This document shows, piece by piece, positions 49,158 through 59,744 of a stretch of 64,000 nt of DNA (positions are counted from its first letter, which is position 1; every line of letters begins with the position of its first letter). Source of the stretch: Annona cherimola (Eukaryota > Streptophyta > Magnoliopsida > Magnoliales > Annonaceae); NCBI GenBank assembly GCA_030490835.1, contig CM059972.1:88831137-88895136 (forward strand), given 5' to 3'. The position numbers and the translations under genes are program-made. Below the pieces are notes generated by a model. That model was not told the origin of the DNA and searched no databases. It worked only from the letters and a program-made list of their open reading frames with translations.

Positions 49158-49932
49158 TGTTGAGAAAACCTTGGGTTTGTTTGGCATTCGGAAAAACTCT
49201 AGCCTTCATGTAAAACTTTTCAAATAGTTGAGGGTTGTTACTAAAAAATGTCATGTCAAGCACTGAATTATCATTTACATCCATTCGGGACCGGAAGAAA
49301 ATTCTGAAAAAATCCATTTTCCATGGATTCAATCGCGGGAAGAGCTTCCAAATATCCAGTTGCATCAGCTTTGCATTCAAACCAGCTTTGACCAACCATA
49401 ATTGCCAACATGATGCTTTAATGCGCACATTAAACACTGACACATTCCAGCCATACTTGACATTTTTAACTCATAAAAAACGTCAAAAAGTTTTTCTTTA
49501 TGCCAAACAGTCCCCTTATTAATTAAACCATAATCAACCTGGATCTTCCATATTAAATCACCAAGAAAATAAATCATAAGCAGAAGCGTACCTGAATCCA
49601 TAGAAGCAGTGGTGGTTTTTGAGTCTTTCAAGTTAATGCCCCTAGAGTTTTCTATAGAATGTGACTCCTCTTTTCCAATGATGATATGTTAGAAAAGAAG
49701 TTCTAAAAATACATAACCTAGGGATATAAGGATTCTATCTTTCTTATTTCTAATTTAGTCCATCATAAAAATAGAAATTTAAAATTAGGCAATAGGGTTT
49801 CTACGTATAGGAGACCATACTTAATTAGATGATTTAGGCCCATAAAACTTTATAAGATCGCTTTATAATTTTAACCATTATTTTTAATAGCATATATATA
49901 ATTATTATATATGTAAGTCCAAAAATCCAACA
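49158..49932 (-). repeat. 5' LTR of the copia element, with MITE inside
   Basis: From TGTTGAGAAAACCTT to AAAAATCCAACA. It is about 430 bp without the 342-bp MITE at 49173-49514, the same length as the left LTR. Confidence 0.8.
49173..49514. mobile_element. Tourist-like MITE (PIF/Harbinger type)
   Basis: Ends GGGTTTGTTTGGCAT and ATGCCAAACAGTCCC are inverted repeats. The flanks are the 3-bp duplication CTT on each side. The left copia LTR has the uninterrupted AAAACCTTATTGG, showing the empty site. A GGG..TGTTTGG terminus with a 3-bp duplication fits PIF/Harbinger MITEs, although the target is CTT rather than the usual TTA/TAA. Open frames across it are chance. Confidence 0.8.
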
Positions 49933-49939
49933 CTATGAA

Positions 49940-50056
49940 CCTGATTTAGGGCAGTTGGTTTTACGTCTGGGCATGTAGGCTTAACACTAGGATTCGACTC
50001 CCTCTCGTAGATAGCAAAATGCCATAAGCGACTGGGCTCTGGCTAATTAAAAAAAA
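49940..50056 (+). mobile_element. tRNA-derived SINE-like element
   Basis: A box-A-like GGGCAGTTGGTTTTACG is followed about 30 bases later by the box-B-like GGATTCGACTCCC. A body with GACTGGGCTCTGGCTAATT leads to a run of A at the 3' end. This is the structure of plant SINEs. It abuts the end of the copia LTR. No clear target duplication was found. Confidence 0.55.
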
Positions 50057-50814
50057 GTCAGGTTGAATACCCATTACAATATGAAAGGTATATACATACA
50101 CCTTTTTATTTTCAAAATGTGTAGGCAACCCATCCCTTAATCTAAAGAGGACTTATTTAATGATGCTATCGATGTATATCGCCCCATTTTGGATAAATTT
50201 GATTATTAAATCAAGATTCTATTTGCTAATTTTAGTTGATATTTTTTTATCATGTTACTAAAAATTATTTCAATCAAAGTTTTAGATTGACTATATTTGC
50301 TTAAAATATACATAATTTGTGTAAATTATTAAAAACATTCAAATAGCCACGAAATAAAACACACATGACACAAAAATTTAAGTTAAATACTTCTAAATTA
50401 AGAAGAGAAAATTCATGGGAAAAATACATATCTGCTTTGATAAATACGGTATAGAAATACAAATAGTTATTCTCTAATGTTTCCTACACATCCTTGGAGT
50501 AACAATGTTATAATCTCTAACACACCCTACTAAGATATCCTATAAGCCATATGAAGTATGATAGTTTTTAGTCTCTTTGGCTCTTTCGTAAGTCTTTTCT
50601 AAATTTCTAATTGACACCTTATTACATTGGACACCCACGAATACATGTATGATTCCAAATATTTTAAAGCTGGCAGGCCTATTGAAATTTTTTTTAGCGG
50701 AACTTATTGAAAACTTTGATCAAAATTATTTTCAGTATTGTCATCATTATGACAAGTTTTTTCTCACCTACACTTGTGAAGGAAACCCTGCTCTATACAC
50801 ACGCGCACGTGTAT
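50057..50814. other. AT-rich DNA without a supported feature
   Basis: No gene, repeat end or RNA gene recognised. The 62-codon frame at 50649-50837 runs into the next MITE. Confidence 0.4.
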
Positions 50815-51350
50815 ATATAGTCTCTACTTCTGTGTAACCATGTTGCATCTGGTTACATAGAAGCGGACCCATGTAACTCCTTTAAAATCTAAGATTTTGA
50901 TCTTTGATGAAAAATCTTATCCATTAATTGTATTTAATATCATTTGTTTATCTATGAGGTCAAGTTTCATTCCAATTGAGTACGTTTATGGGCCACCTTT
51001 GTTAGAACATATATTTTCATGTGTAAATTATAAAAAATACTAAAATATCAATTTTAAAGCATTATTTTTGACATCTGAATTATCCAAAATATCATTTCTA
51101 TGTGAATAAATGATTCTATAAAGTATTATTACATTATGTGTAAATAGATCTAAGCGTTTTTCATAATTTACACATAAATATATATTTTTGAACAAATGTA
51201 ACCCATAAACATACTTGATTGAGATGAAACTTGGTCTCCTAGATAAACAAATAATGCTAAATATAATGAATAAATTGAATTTTTCAGAAAGGATCAAAAT
51301 CTTAGATTTACATGAGTCCACCTCTATGTAACCTGGTATATAGAAGTGAT
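50815..51350. mobile_element. MITE with CTTCTGTGTAACC palindromic end
   Basis: The left end forms a near-perfect palindrome, CTTCTGTGTAACC / GGTTACATAGAAG (50828-50864). The right end has CCTCTATGTAACC near CATAGAAG-like sequence. The two halves fold back: AAGATTTTGATC near 50892 pairs with GATCAAAATCTT near 51293. Core phrases match the GTGCAG family (CAAGTTTCATTCCAATTGAG; AATGATTCTATAAAGTATTA). It is flanked by TATATATAG and GATATATATATAG. Confidence 0.75.
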
Positions 51351-51367
51351 ATTGATATATATATAGT

Positions 51368-51403
<36 letters not shown>

Positions 51404-51410
51404 CATAGAG

Positions 51411-51795
51411 AGAAATATTCAGGTGCAGCTTTACTGCACCATTATTATGGTGCAGTTGCCTCAAAATGGGTCTTACATGATCATAGAATTATAACTTATT
51501 CCACCAATTGTATTTAGAATTATGTGTTCTATTATCATACCAATTTTTATCCCAATTGGATATGTGTATGGACCCCATCTGAAAATAGTATTGATTCAAT
51601 GTAATAAAATAGTTTGATGTAAATAATAACTTTAAAGTTATTTTTTCAACATGTAAATAATTTTATATAAAATTTATATATGGATAAATGATTGTATAAA
51701 GTATCAATGCATTTAAGTACATGTGGGACGCATTTTAGGCCAAATGCCCCGTTAATTATAGTGCAGTTTTACTACATGGGAAAGGTTCTCTCTCT
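51411..51795 (-). mobile_element. MITE M6 (GTGCAG family)
   Basis: The left end has GGTGCAGCTTTACTGCACC (7-bp stem) followed by ATTATTATGGTGCAGTTGCC; the right end is eroded (GTGCAGTTTTACTACATGGG). The core is as in M1-M5. It follows TA and GA repeats at 51356-51402. Confidence 0.75.
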
Positions 51796-51810
51796 ATATA
51801 TACATATATA

Positions 51811-52122
51811 TGAGACATTTTTAGGTGCAGTGGCATCAAAATGGGCCCTACATGATAATAAAATTATAATCTACTCCACCCATTGTATTTATAATAATTT
51901 ATTCTATTATCATATTAATTTTCATCCCAATCGGATATGCATATGGTCCCATCTGAAAATGGTATAAATTCAACGTAATAAAATAGTTTCATATAAATAA
52001 CAACTTTAAAGTAGTTTTTTTCAACATGCAAATCATTTGCTATAAAATTATATATAGATAAATAATTATATAAAATTTCATTGCATTCTAATATGTATGA
52101 CGCTCAGCACCGGAATAGCTTT
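51811..52122 (-). mobile_element. MITE M7 (GTGCAG family)
   Basis: It follows TATATATACATATATA. The left end has AGGTGCAGTGGCATCAAAATGG; the right end has CAGCACCGGAATAGC. Same core order as M6, about 15 bp away. Ends are partly lost. Confidence 0.7.
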
Positions 52123-52316
52123 ATATGTGTGTATGTGTGAAGGCAATCATATGAAACTTCACGACAAATTATTTTCAACAAAATGAATCGATTGGACTTT
52201 AATTTAATAACCATAGTAGGCCAAAATATGCAGCAACTATAAAATATTCCCCATATATACTTATGTTATAACTACTATGCAGTAAAGTGGAATTTATTAA
52301 ACTCTTGTATTCTCAT

Positions 52317-52653
52317 AGGTAGTGATCCGATGCGAACGTTTGTATTGAATTTCAATGCAAATATTTAGATGACCTATTTTTGTAAATATATTTTGCAATT
52401 TTTTACTACTAATATGCGGGCCTAAATTTGTATTTTCTACTTATAAAATTTTATATTTTTTATATTTTAATTTTTTGAATTTTAAAATAAAAAGATATAT
52501 TAAAACGCATCAAAAAGTTATAAAATTTATCTGTAAAAATACGTACTTGGTACATATATTAATAGCAAAAAATCCAAAAAAAATAAAAAAGAAACGGGTC
52601 CTGCTATTGTTTGCGTTAAACTGCAGTGCAAATGTTGCATTGGATTGCTGCCA
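52317..52653. mobile_element. TIR MITE, possible Mutator type
   Basis: The left end AGGTAGTGATCCGATGCGAA and the right end GCAAATGTTGCATTGGATTG..CCA are inverted repeats of about 55 bp at roughly two-thirds identity. The flanks TATTCTCAT and GATTCTTAT agree at 7 of 9 bases, a candidate 9-bp duplication. The left end also holds the palindrome TTTGTATTGAATTTCAATGC. Confidence 0.6.
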
Positions 52654-54860
52654 GATTCTTATTTGTAAATCAGGTGTTTATAGGCGACCATTAAATTTTT
52701 TTTTTTCTTTTTTGTTTACAGATGTATGGGATACATTAAGATATTTCTTCTTGTGGAATGTGGTAAATTTTAAATTTATTTAGTATTTTTATTTTTGAAA
52801 ATCATGTATACAGGCGTATACATCCATACCCATTTCTTGTATTTTCAAAAATATATAAATAAATTTAAGAAATTACCAGATTTAATAGTAAGAAAGATCT
52901 AAGTCAACCTATACATCTAAAAAACTTAAAAATATTTTTTATACGGGCCACTATATTGGATCCCCGGAATTGATTAAAACAAGCAAGATTTTCAGTTACT
53001 CTTAGAGAGCCTAACAAACTTTTCATTTCCAAGGCCAACAAAAATGGAACAAAGACCGTGCCAAGTTGCACCATCTCATCCAAATATCAATATCAGATCA
53101 TGCAAATCACCGCTGGGCTAACTAAATTTCAATTCAATTTCATTTCGGTCTATCTCATCCCAATCTTAAAAATATTATGTCTGTCTCTCTGTCTGTCTCC
53201 GTGGAAAAACAATCCATTTTCCAAGTCACTTCCCTTCACCTACTCCTGTCGGAGACTCCATCGATAGAAAGCAGCCGAGCTGGAGCATGTGACATGGCAA
53301 TGACATAGGAATTGAGATGGCCCTCTCTTTTTCCCTTTTTTTTTTTTTTTTTTAAATCCCTTATGCTTGCCAAATGCACAAAATCCTCAGAAGCTATTCG
53401 CATTTATTTACCCCTCAATTTATCTTATTTCGCAATTTGGAATTTTGGAGTTTAACCGGTTCCAAATTTTAAACCATTTGCTTCTCTCCCCAATATATAC
53501 AACTTTTGATGAATTCAAGCTTCCTATTGTTTTTTATGGAAAACACTTCTATGGTCACTTAGATCAGTCTTCTGTAAAAAAATCTCTTTTTGGGCCATTT
53601 TGATGTTTTATTATACTTAGCATTACGTGTTTAGCTAGAATATAATAAATCATCTTTATCAAGATCTTATATGATTTCCATCTTTTAAAAAATAATATGA
53701 AAACATGGGCAAGATTTCACATTGACTTGAATCTCTTTCAAATGTTTAGATGCTTAAATAAAAATACATCAGTAATTTTCTTTACGAAACAATATCGACG
53801 ATTTAGTATTCGTTTTTAAATGATATTAAAGTTTAATCTTTGATTAAAATAATATTTTACATCTTAACTAAATAGGTAATAATAGAATTAATTGACAACT
53901 TGGATTTTATAAAATTATTTAAAATAGGCCCAAACTTGACTTTACCATAGCTCTTATGATCAAGTGATAAATATTTTTTATATTTACTATTATTTATTTT
54001 GTTAAATTATTAAAAATTATCTTATTTAAATACTGCAATGAGCCATTTCAAAATTTCTCAACACTTCTATCCATAAATTAGGCGATTACGATTTACAGAT
54101 AAAAGCAATTGTAAAATACATTTTTGATAACTTATTATTATTATATATATTGGTTCCACTTAAATTTTCTATCTTATGAAAGATATTTTTTGAATTTATT
54201 TGGTTTTTTTATTTAAAAAACAAAATATGCCCTTCCCGTTCATCTTCAAAAATCAAAATAAAATATTAAATAAATTTTAAAAATTATTAAATTTCACAAG
54301 AAAAATATAAATAGAGCCCGCATATGTATAAAACTTTTTTAAATAAATAAATAAAAATTATGTTGTTTGGCCGGACACAGTTGCTAGGTTCTCCCACAGA
54401 AGTAAATGATCACGACCCTAATTGATCCCTATGTTAATCGAAATCAAGCGGGTTTGGTTACAAAATCTCAAGCAAAAGTTGATAATAAAGTTCATAAAGG
54501 ATGTATTACTGAAAAATCCAAGATAAAAATTGCAAAAATTATAGGAAAGAAAAAGAAGACAAATACAAATAGCCCTGTACAACCCGACATGTGAAATCAA
54601 TTCATCACTGTCGCGAAGATCTAAGGAGAGATAGGTGAAATTACCATTGGCCATTTGACTCATTTCATCATTCCGTGACCGATCGATTATGAACTCATTC
54701 ATCAGAGTATCAAATCAGAGTCCCTGTTCTGTTTTCTGTTCTGTTCTGCTCTTGAAACATGGCTTTCTGTGCAGAGAACCACCTCATGCAAACATCACAA
54801 TCTTTCCCTTGCAAGAAACATCATCCCATCATTCATTCGCCATATGCATATGCATATGCA
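52654..54860. other. Intergenic DNA upstream of the phosphatase gene
   Basis: AT-rich. Frames at 53058-53267 and 53367-53603 are low in complexity and not recognised. A perfect CATATGCATATGCATATGCA tract begins near 54841, just before the TATA box. Confidence 0.5.
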
Positions 54861-54865
54861 TACAT

Positions 54866-54877
54866 GTATATATATAG
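54866..54877 (+). promoter_or_regulatory. TATA box, probable PP2C promoter
   Basis: GTATATATATAG lies about 990 bp before the start codon, ahead of a GC-richer stretch (54900-55460) that looks like a 5' UTR. Transcription would start near 54905. It is inferred from position; other TA-rich sites exist. Confidence 0.4.
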
Positions 54878-55307
54878 CCATAGGCATTCTGAAATAGAAT
54901 TACATGCTTTGCTTCGAAGACGATTCACGCTCGTCTCCGTTTATAGTCAGTTAGTCAGTCGTCTTGATACGCCACAAAAGCGGTTCGCTGCTTGCTTCTC
55001 TCATACCCAACTCGTCATTCCGTCCACACTCCACAAAACCCATGGAAATCTCCGATTCCATAGAATACCCATTTCGTATGCTGTGCCCGCCAACATCTGA
55101 GAAACCGCATTTTTCTGGGTTTTGGGAATACACGCCGCTTTTCTGCGAATAGGCTTCTTCTGCCCTCCTTAGTCCTCACTGTGTGCGTTTTATGTGTTGA
55201 GCAGTCCAAGAAAACCGATTCCACCATTGATCAGCCGTTCTTTCTAGTCAGAGCGTTCTTTGACGTGCATCTCTGTTTTGGGGGCATCTCGGAATTTCTG
55301 TTTGTAA

Positions 55308-55435
55308 TGTTCAGCAAAAAACGGCCTTCCCGAGAAGCCATTTCGAATCATGCGAACGAGACTGAGGTGGGTTTTGTGCAGAAGACTCAGACGGAAATAC
55401 CCTTAAGATTGTTTGCGCAGATACCCAAAATTTGA
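55308..55435 (+). other. Possible upstream ORF in the 5' leader
   Basis: An ATG at 55308 opens a 42-codon frame (MFSKKRPSREAISNHANE..) ending at 55435, before the proposed 5' UTR intron. If transcription starts near 54905 this would be an upstream ORF, which in plants often lowers translation of the main ORF. No conservation data are available. Confidence 0.3.
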
Positions 55436-55458
55436 TCGCCACAGAAACTGAATTTCCG

Positions 55459-55783
55459 GTGAGTTTTACTTCAAAATTGTTGATATTTTCTTGCATTTGC
55501 TTTCTTGGCTTTTGGTGTAACTGTTCTGCAGAAAACCTGGTTCAGACATCCCAACATTTCCAACTGAAAAAAAAAAAAAACCACTAATAAATAAAAGGAC
55601 AGGTAAAAATCATCATCAAGGCTTTGTCTTCTCTCATCGGCATTTCCGAGGACAAACCTAGATGAAAATCATCCTCACGTCTCTGTCTTGTACTTTCAAG
55701 ATCTTGGGTTTTTCGACTTTTTATTCCGCGACATGGGTTCTTTTTAGAGATCACTCCATAAGCATTCGAGTGCCTTTTCTCAG
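55459..55783 (+). other. Candidate 5' UTR intron
   Basis: The donor CCG/GTGAGT at 55459 and the acceptor TTTTCTCAG ending at 55783 would remove 325 bases. They leave a 74-base second leader exon before the ATG at 55858. A rival acceptor is TTCTGCAG near 55533. No transcript evidence is available. Confidence 0.35.
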
Positions 55784-55857
55784 GGAAGCCGGTAGTTGAA
55801 ACAACCTCACAATCAAATTCCTCACTCATTGGTTTCTTCTTGGGAAGTGTTATCATC

Positions 55858-58800
55858 ATGGGTTGTGTTCATGGGAAGTGCTGTTGCCGCTGCTGCGGGT
55901 CCGAGGATGATCCTGATCATGTGGACATTCCTCAGGGTTCTGGTGCCAGCATCACCCTTGAAAACCGGCAGCACATGCTCACAGAAAGCTCGGTAGGATT
56001 TGCTTCTGTTCCCTCGCACAACTTCCATCTGCAGTATGCAGTCCTCTCACAGCGTGGATACTATCCTGATTCACCTGATAAAGAAAATCAGGATAGTTTC
56101 TGTGTCCAGACCCAGCTCCAAGGTAACCCAAATCTCCATTTATTTGGGGTGTTTGATGGGCATGGTCAGTTTGGCTCTGAGTGTTCAAATTTCGTCAGCG
56201 AGAGGTTGGTTGATATCTTGTCAAATGACTCCACATTGTCCCAAGATCCTGTCAAAGCATATACCTCAGCATTTCTTGCTGCCAATTCCGAGCTCCATGA
56301 GAGTGAAATTGATGATTCAATGAGTGGGACCACTGCCATCACCGTTCTTGTCTGTGGCGACACTCTTTTTGTTGCAAATGTGGGTGATTCACGAGCAGTG
56401 ATGGCTCTTCATTGTAGGAGTTATATCCAAGCAGAGGATCTTTCTATTGATCAAACACCGTTTCGGAAAGATGAGTGTGCGCGGGTGAAGCTTTGCGGGG
56501 CCAGAGTTTTGAGTGTCGATCAGGTGGAAGGGCACAAGGATCCGGACATCCAGAGCTGGGGCGATGAAGAGAGTGATGATGGTGACCCACCAAGGCTGTG
56601 GGTGCAGAATGGAATGTATCCAGGGACAGCATTCACAAGGAGTGTGGGAGATGCAATTGCTGAGAGTATTGGTGTGATTGCTCTTCCTGAAGTTATGACA
56701 GTCAAGCTCACAACTGGCCACTTGTTCTTCATTGTTGCAAGCGACGGGGTTTTTGAATTCCTCAGCAGTCAAACTGTTGTTGACATGGTAAGACTATTGA
56801 AAGCATACATTCTGTCTCTATTCTCTGCATTTTTCAGTTGCTTGTCTGATCTATTGCTAGCTTACACTGCCTGCTGCTAATGGCTTTTGCATTGCCTTAT
56901 TCAAATGTTGTTTGGATCGCCAGCTTTTAGTGCCTGCTAGTGGCTATTGTTCTTCTGAGTGCCTTCTAGATCTTATCTTCAGAAATACCTTTTTCGTGAA
57001 TAAAAGGAAGAATAAATGGAAAAGGATAAATCTGCATTTTGAAAGATGATCTGTTTTGTTTATAATTTCACTCTTTTCTGTTATCTTATTTATCTTTTGT
57101 TATTGTTGTTGTTGGAGTGATTCCAAAGGATTCTTTTACCCAGAGAGTACGTGGAAATTTTTTCTTATCTAGGACTGTCTGATTCGTGGCAGAGTACATA
57201 AACATTTTCCACTGAATCTGCACTAGTTCGTTTTGATTTCATTCATAAATCTGCTGTTTGTTTGTGATGCAGTCTTGGTCGCATGAGTGCTTTAATTACT
57301 TGTGTGTCATGATAATTGAGAATGGTATGCAGTGGCACTGATGCTTTTAGAAAATTGCTTTTCTCACTGAGGAACAAGCTAAGTTGCACAGGGTGCTTTT
57401 TCATTGTCGCCTTTCAATAATTGAGGATGATATGCCATGAGCCTGATGTAGACTTGCATTGCTGGTTTTTCCTAATGAGAAACAAACTAAGTTGCATGAA
57501 GTTTGTTTCATTTTGATCTTTCACTGATTTGGAAAATATATATATGTATATATATATATATATATTAACATTCTTTAACAATATTTCTTGGATTTAACAT
57601 CCCTTCCAAGTTGCTACCAATGCGAAAAATTAGCATGGAACAGGAGATTCCTTTCTCAGTTAAAAGATAATGTTGGTTCATCTTCTGTTTGTTATGATAT
57701 CTGCCTGATGCTGGCCCTCACGAAGTAAATCTGTGAGGAAAATTTTGACACTTAAACAGAAAAGCTGGGTTCAGGTTATTTTAGGCTCGATTTCGGAAGT
57801 TGCTGTTTATGAATACATTGTTGGATTAGGAATTTTGCTAGCTGCTTTCTTTTTTAATTCAAAGCTGGATGTTTTGAGGATTTTAGGAAAGTACGCAGAA
57901 AAACAGAGACCTGGCCATCTCACCCATGTTTTGAACATAATATCTTTGGGAAAATTTTAACATGGCAAGCCAAAAGATCTAGGCGATGCTTTATTGATTA
58001 TGGTGTATCTCTAATTTATTGTTAAGATCTTCTATAAGACTGTATTTCCAGTTGTCTCACAGTTAGCATTTTTAGATATTTAATGGTCTTATACATTTTT
58101 CATTGCTTTGTTGATGTCTGCAACTTTGTCCTTACCTTGAGAACAATTGTTATCTTTGACCTCTCTCAAGTATAGGAAGTCTTCTGATATAGAGGTTTGT
58201 GCTTTTACTCAAAATGCCTAACCAGCTGCAATGGATTTATGAAATCAGCCCCGAGATAGGGCCAACACAATGTATCTTGTCATTTCCTGGTTTTTTTTTT
58301 TGTCATGATTACAAAATGTTTTTATTTTCCCTGGGCTTAGTTGTGCAAAACCTGTTCAAAAGTATGGGACACTGGTGCCTAGGCATAGGAAACACAAGAT
58401 GACTGAGCTTCCTCTATTTATTTTCATACATGTTTTTATTTGCCCTGGGCTGCATCGTGCAAAACCTGTTCAAATGTATCCGACATAGTGGTGCCTAAGC
58501 AGTGGAAACACAAGATGACTGAGCTTCCTCTATTTGTTTGCATTCTTTTGAACCCACAACTTCTTCAACATTTCAGGATGGTATCCCAATGTGCAGAATT
58601 TGGTCTGTTTTTATGTTTCATCGAAGAAAAACTGGATAACAATAGATCTGAGGATGCTGAGATAGACAAATGGCACGACAAGGAATGGTAAGAGTAGACA
58701 CAGGTGCACTGAAGGAAATTTAGAAATTATACTAATGTATCATTCAATTAGGGGAAATAGTCTTAGAAGGTTTTGCCATTTGTAGCTGAGACCAAATGCC

Positions 58801-59744
58801 TAGGTATGAGTGGATTGAGTCAGGTTGAAGGTCTTAAAGGAAATATGGAAAATCCAAGAAATTCAAGTTTTGATTCAACTATAATTTGGGAAGGAAGACT
58901 AGTATTGATGAATGGAAATACAAGGATAGAATTGAGTTTGAAATATGCATTTAAAGGAAAGGTGGAAATCGTAGACGATAAGATAAGGGAGAGACAGCTT
59001 AGCTAGTTTGACAAGAACTTCACTTACTAATGGGAAGTCTGTTCAAGTTGAGGGCACTGAAGCACAATTTGGTAGGCCCAAACGAAAAAAATCCAAACAA
59101 CAAAATGAAGAAGTAAACAAACATTTCCCGAATTCTGAACTTCATTGTGTCACATTGCAGTGTGATGGTGATGGATTCCATTTATGTTTCCTGTGAAAAA
59201 TTTGTTGTTAGCTGTAGAAATGTGTTTCATCAGATGGGACTCTTTTAATAGTTCTGTAAATCTATACAACCAGGGCCTTTGTAAACAGCAATAAGCTTGA
59301 TGCATAAACATTTTGCTATCAACAGGCAGAACAGTCCCCTCTTCTCTTATAGGGTTTCCCGCTATGCTATACACACGAATGCCAGTAGATAAGCATATCA
59401 ATGTAATGCATATGCATATTGGGGTTGTGCATTATTTGTTTCTGATTCTGGCGTCTTGCTAACCCTCAGTTGTGTTTCTCCTACTAGTGCTGCATGCATG
59501 TGGATACACATGCATGTACGTACACATAGGCCAGAAGTCCACTACTTTTTTCTGATTATGGTGTCTTGCTAATCCCCTCTTTTAGCATTCCCTAATGGTT
59601 CTGTATTTTGTGCAGGCTGTTAAATTTACTGATCCTCGTGATGCTTGCGCTGCAATTACAGCAGAATCATATAGGAAATGGTTGGAGCATGAAAACCGAA
59701 CTGATGATATAACAATTATCATCGTACACATTAAGGATCTATAA
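55858..59744 (+). CDS. PP2C35-like: Type 2C protein phosphatase (PP2C35-like), two exons
   Basis: Exons 55858-56787 and 59616-59744 join in phase 0 (ATG/GTAAGA..TGTGCAG/GCT) to give 352 residues, close to the 348 of Arabidopsis At3g06270. This family removes phosphate from Ser/Thr using two Mn2+/Mg2+ ions. PP2C motifs in order: ENQDSF (76-81), GVFDGHG (97-103), [14 protein letters not shown] (152-165), [11 protein letters not shown] (172-182), DQTPFRKDE (198-206), [10 protein letters not shown] (256-265), [12 protein letters not shown] (293-304), [12 protein letters not shown] (338-349). The metal-binding Asp residues (79, 100, 296, 341) are present. The N terminus [13 protein letters not shown] predicts myristoylation at Gly2 and palmitoylation at Cys, so membrane attachment. 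I chose this Met, not the in-frame one 18 bases upstream, because MGC is the family start. No stops or shifts; likely functional. Confidence 0.93.
57312..57525 (+). repeat. Diverged tandem duplication in the intron (about 105 bp)
   Basis: ATAATTGAGAATGGTATGC at 57312 and ATAATTGAGGATGATATGCC at 57417 start two related units. Both continue with CTGAT.., TTGC.., (C/A)AA(G/A)CTAAGTTGCA and then TTTCATT. Confidence 0.65.
58318..58545 (+). repeat. Tandem duplication in the intron (113-114 bp)
   Basis: TGTTTTTATTTTCCCTGGGC at 58318 and TGTTTTTATTTGCCCTGGGC at 58431. Both units contain GTGCAAAACCTGTTCAAA, GGTGCCTA and GATGACTGAGCTTCCTCTAT. They differ at about one base in ten. Confidence 0.85.
59431..59580 (+). 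repeat. Short direct repeats near the intron end
   Basis: TTTCTGATTCTGGCGTCTTG (59439) and TTTCTGATTATGGTGTCTTG (59550) are separated by 111 bp, a spacing close to that of the other intron duplications. Confidence 0.6.

Larger units (their letters stand above)
42334..49932 (-). mobile_element. Ty1/copia retrotransposon with nested insertion
   Basis: LTRs lie at 42334-42778 and 49158-49932, both reading TGTT..CCAACA on the + strand. A polypurine tract (ACAAGTGGGAAAT on the minus strand) abuts the left LTR. A tRNA-iMet-type primer site (TGGTATCA) abuts the right one, so the element is minus-oriented. Pol is represented only by the RNase H end and a scrap of reverse transcriptase (43221-44073). 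A second copia element begins at 44074. Gag, integrase and most of the reverse transcriptase are gone. The flanks TTTTG and CTATG do not form a clear 5-bp duplication. Confidence 0.75.
56788..59615 (+). other. PP2C intron (2828 bp)
   Basis: GTAAGA..TGCAG, phase 0, placed after VVDM where At3g06270 also seems to be split. It is long for this family. The first exon would read through into the intron for 30 codons before a stop at 56878, so an unspliced transcript would give a 340-residue protein without the last metal-binding Asp. The intron holds old local duplications (listed separately) and a (TA)n stretch at 57537-57565. Other frames inside it have no support. Confidence 0.85.

Noticed and set aside
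49144..49631. Minus-strand open frames of 84-99 codons
   Set aside because: They cross the Tourist-like MITE and the copia LTR; the MITE insertion and LTR alignment explain the sequence, and no domain is present.
54418..55496. Several short frames upstream of the PP2C gene
   Set aside because: They overlap on both strands within the promoter and presumed 5' UTR; none has a domain. Only the 55308 frame is kept, as a possible upstream ORF.
55840..56880. 346-residue single-exon reading of the PP2C
   Set aside because: It starts six codons upstream of the family MGC start and reads 30 codons into the intron; the spliced form restores the conserved RTDDITII end.
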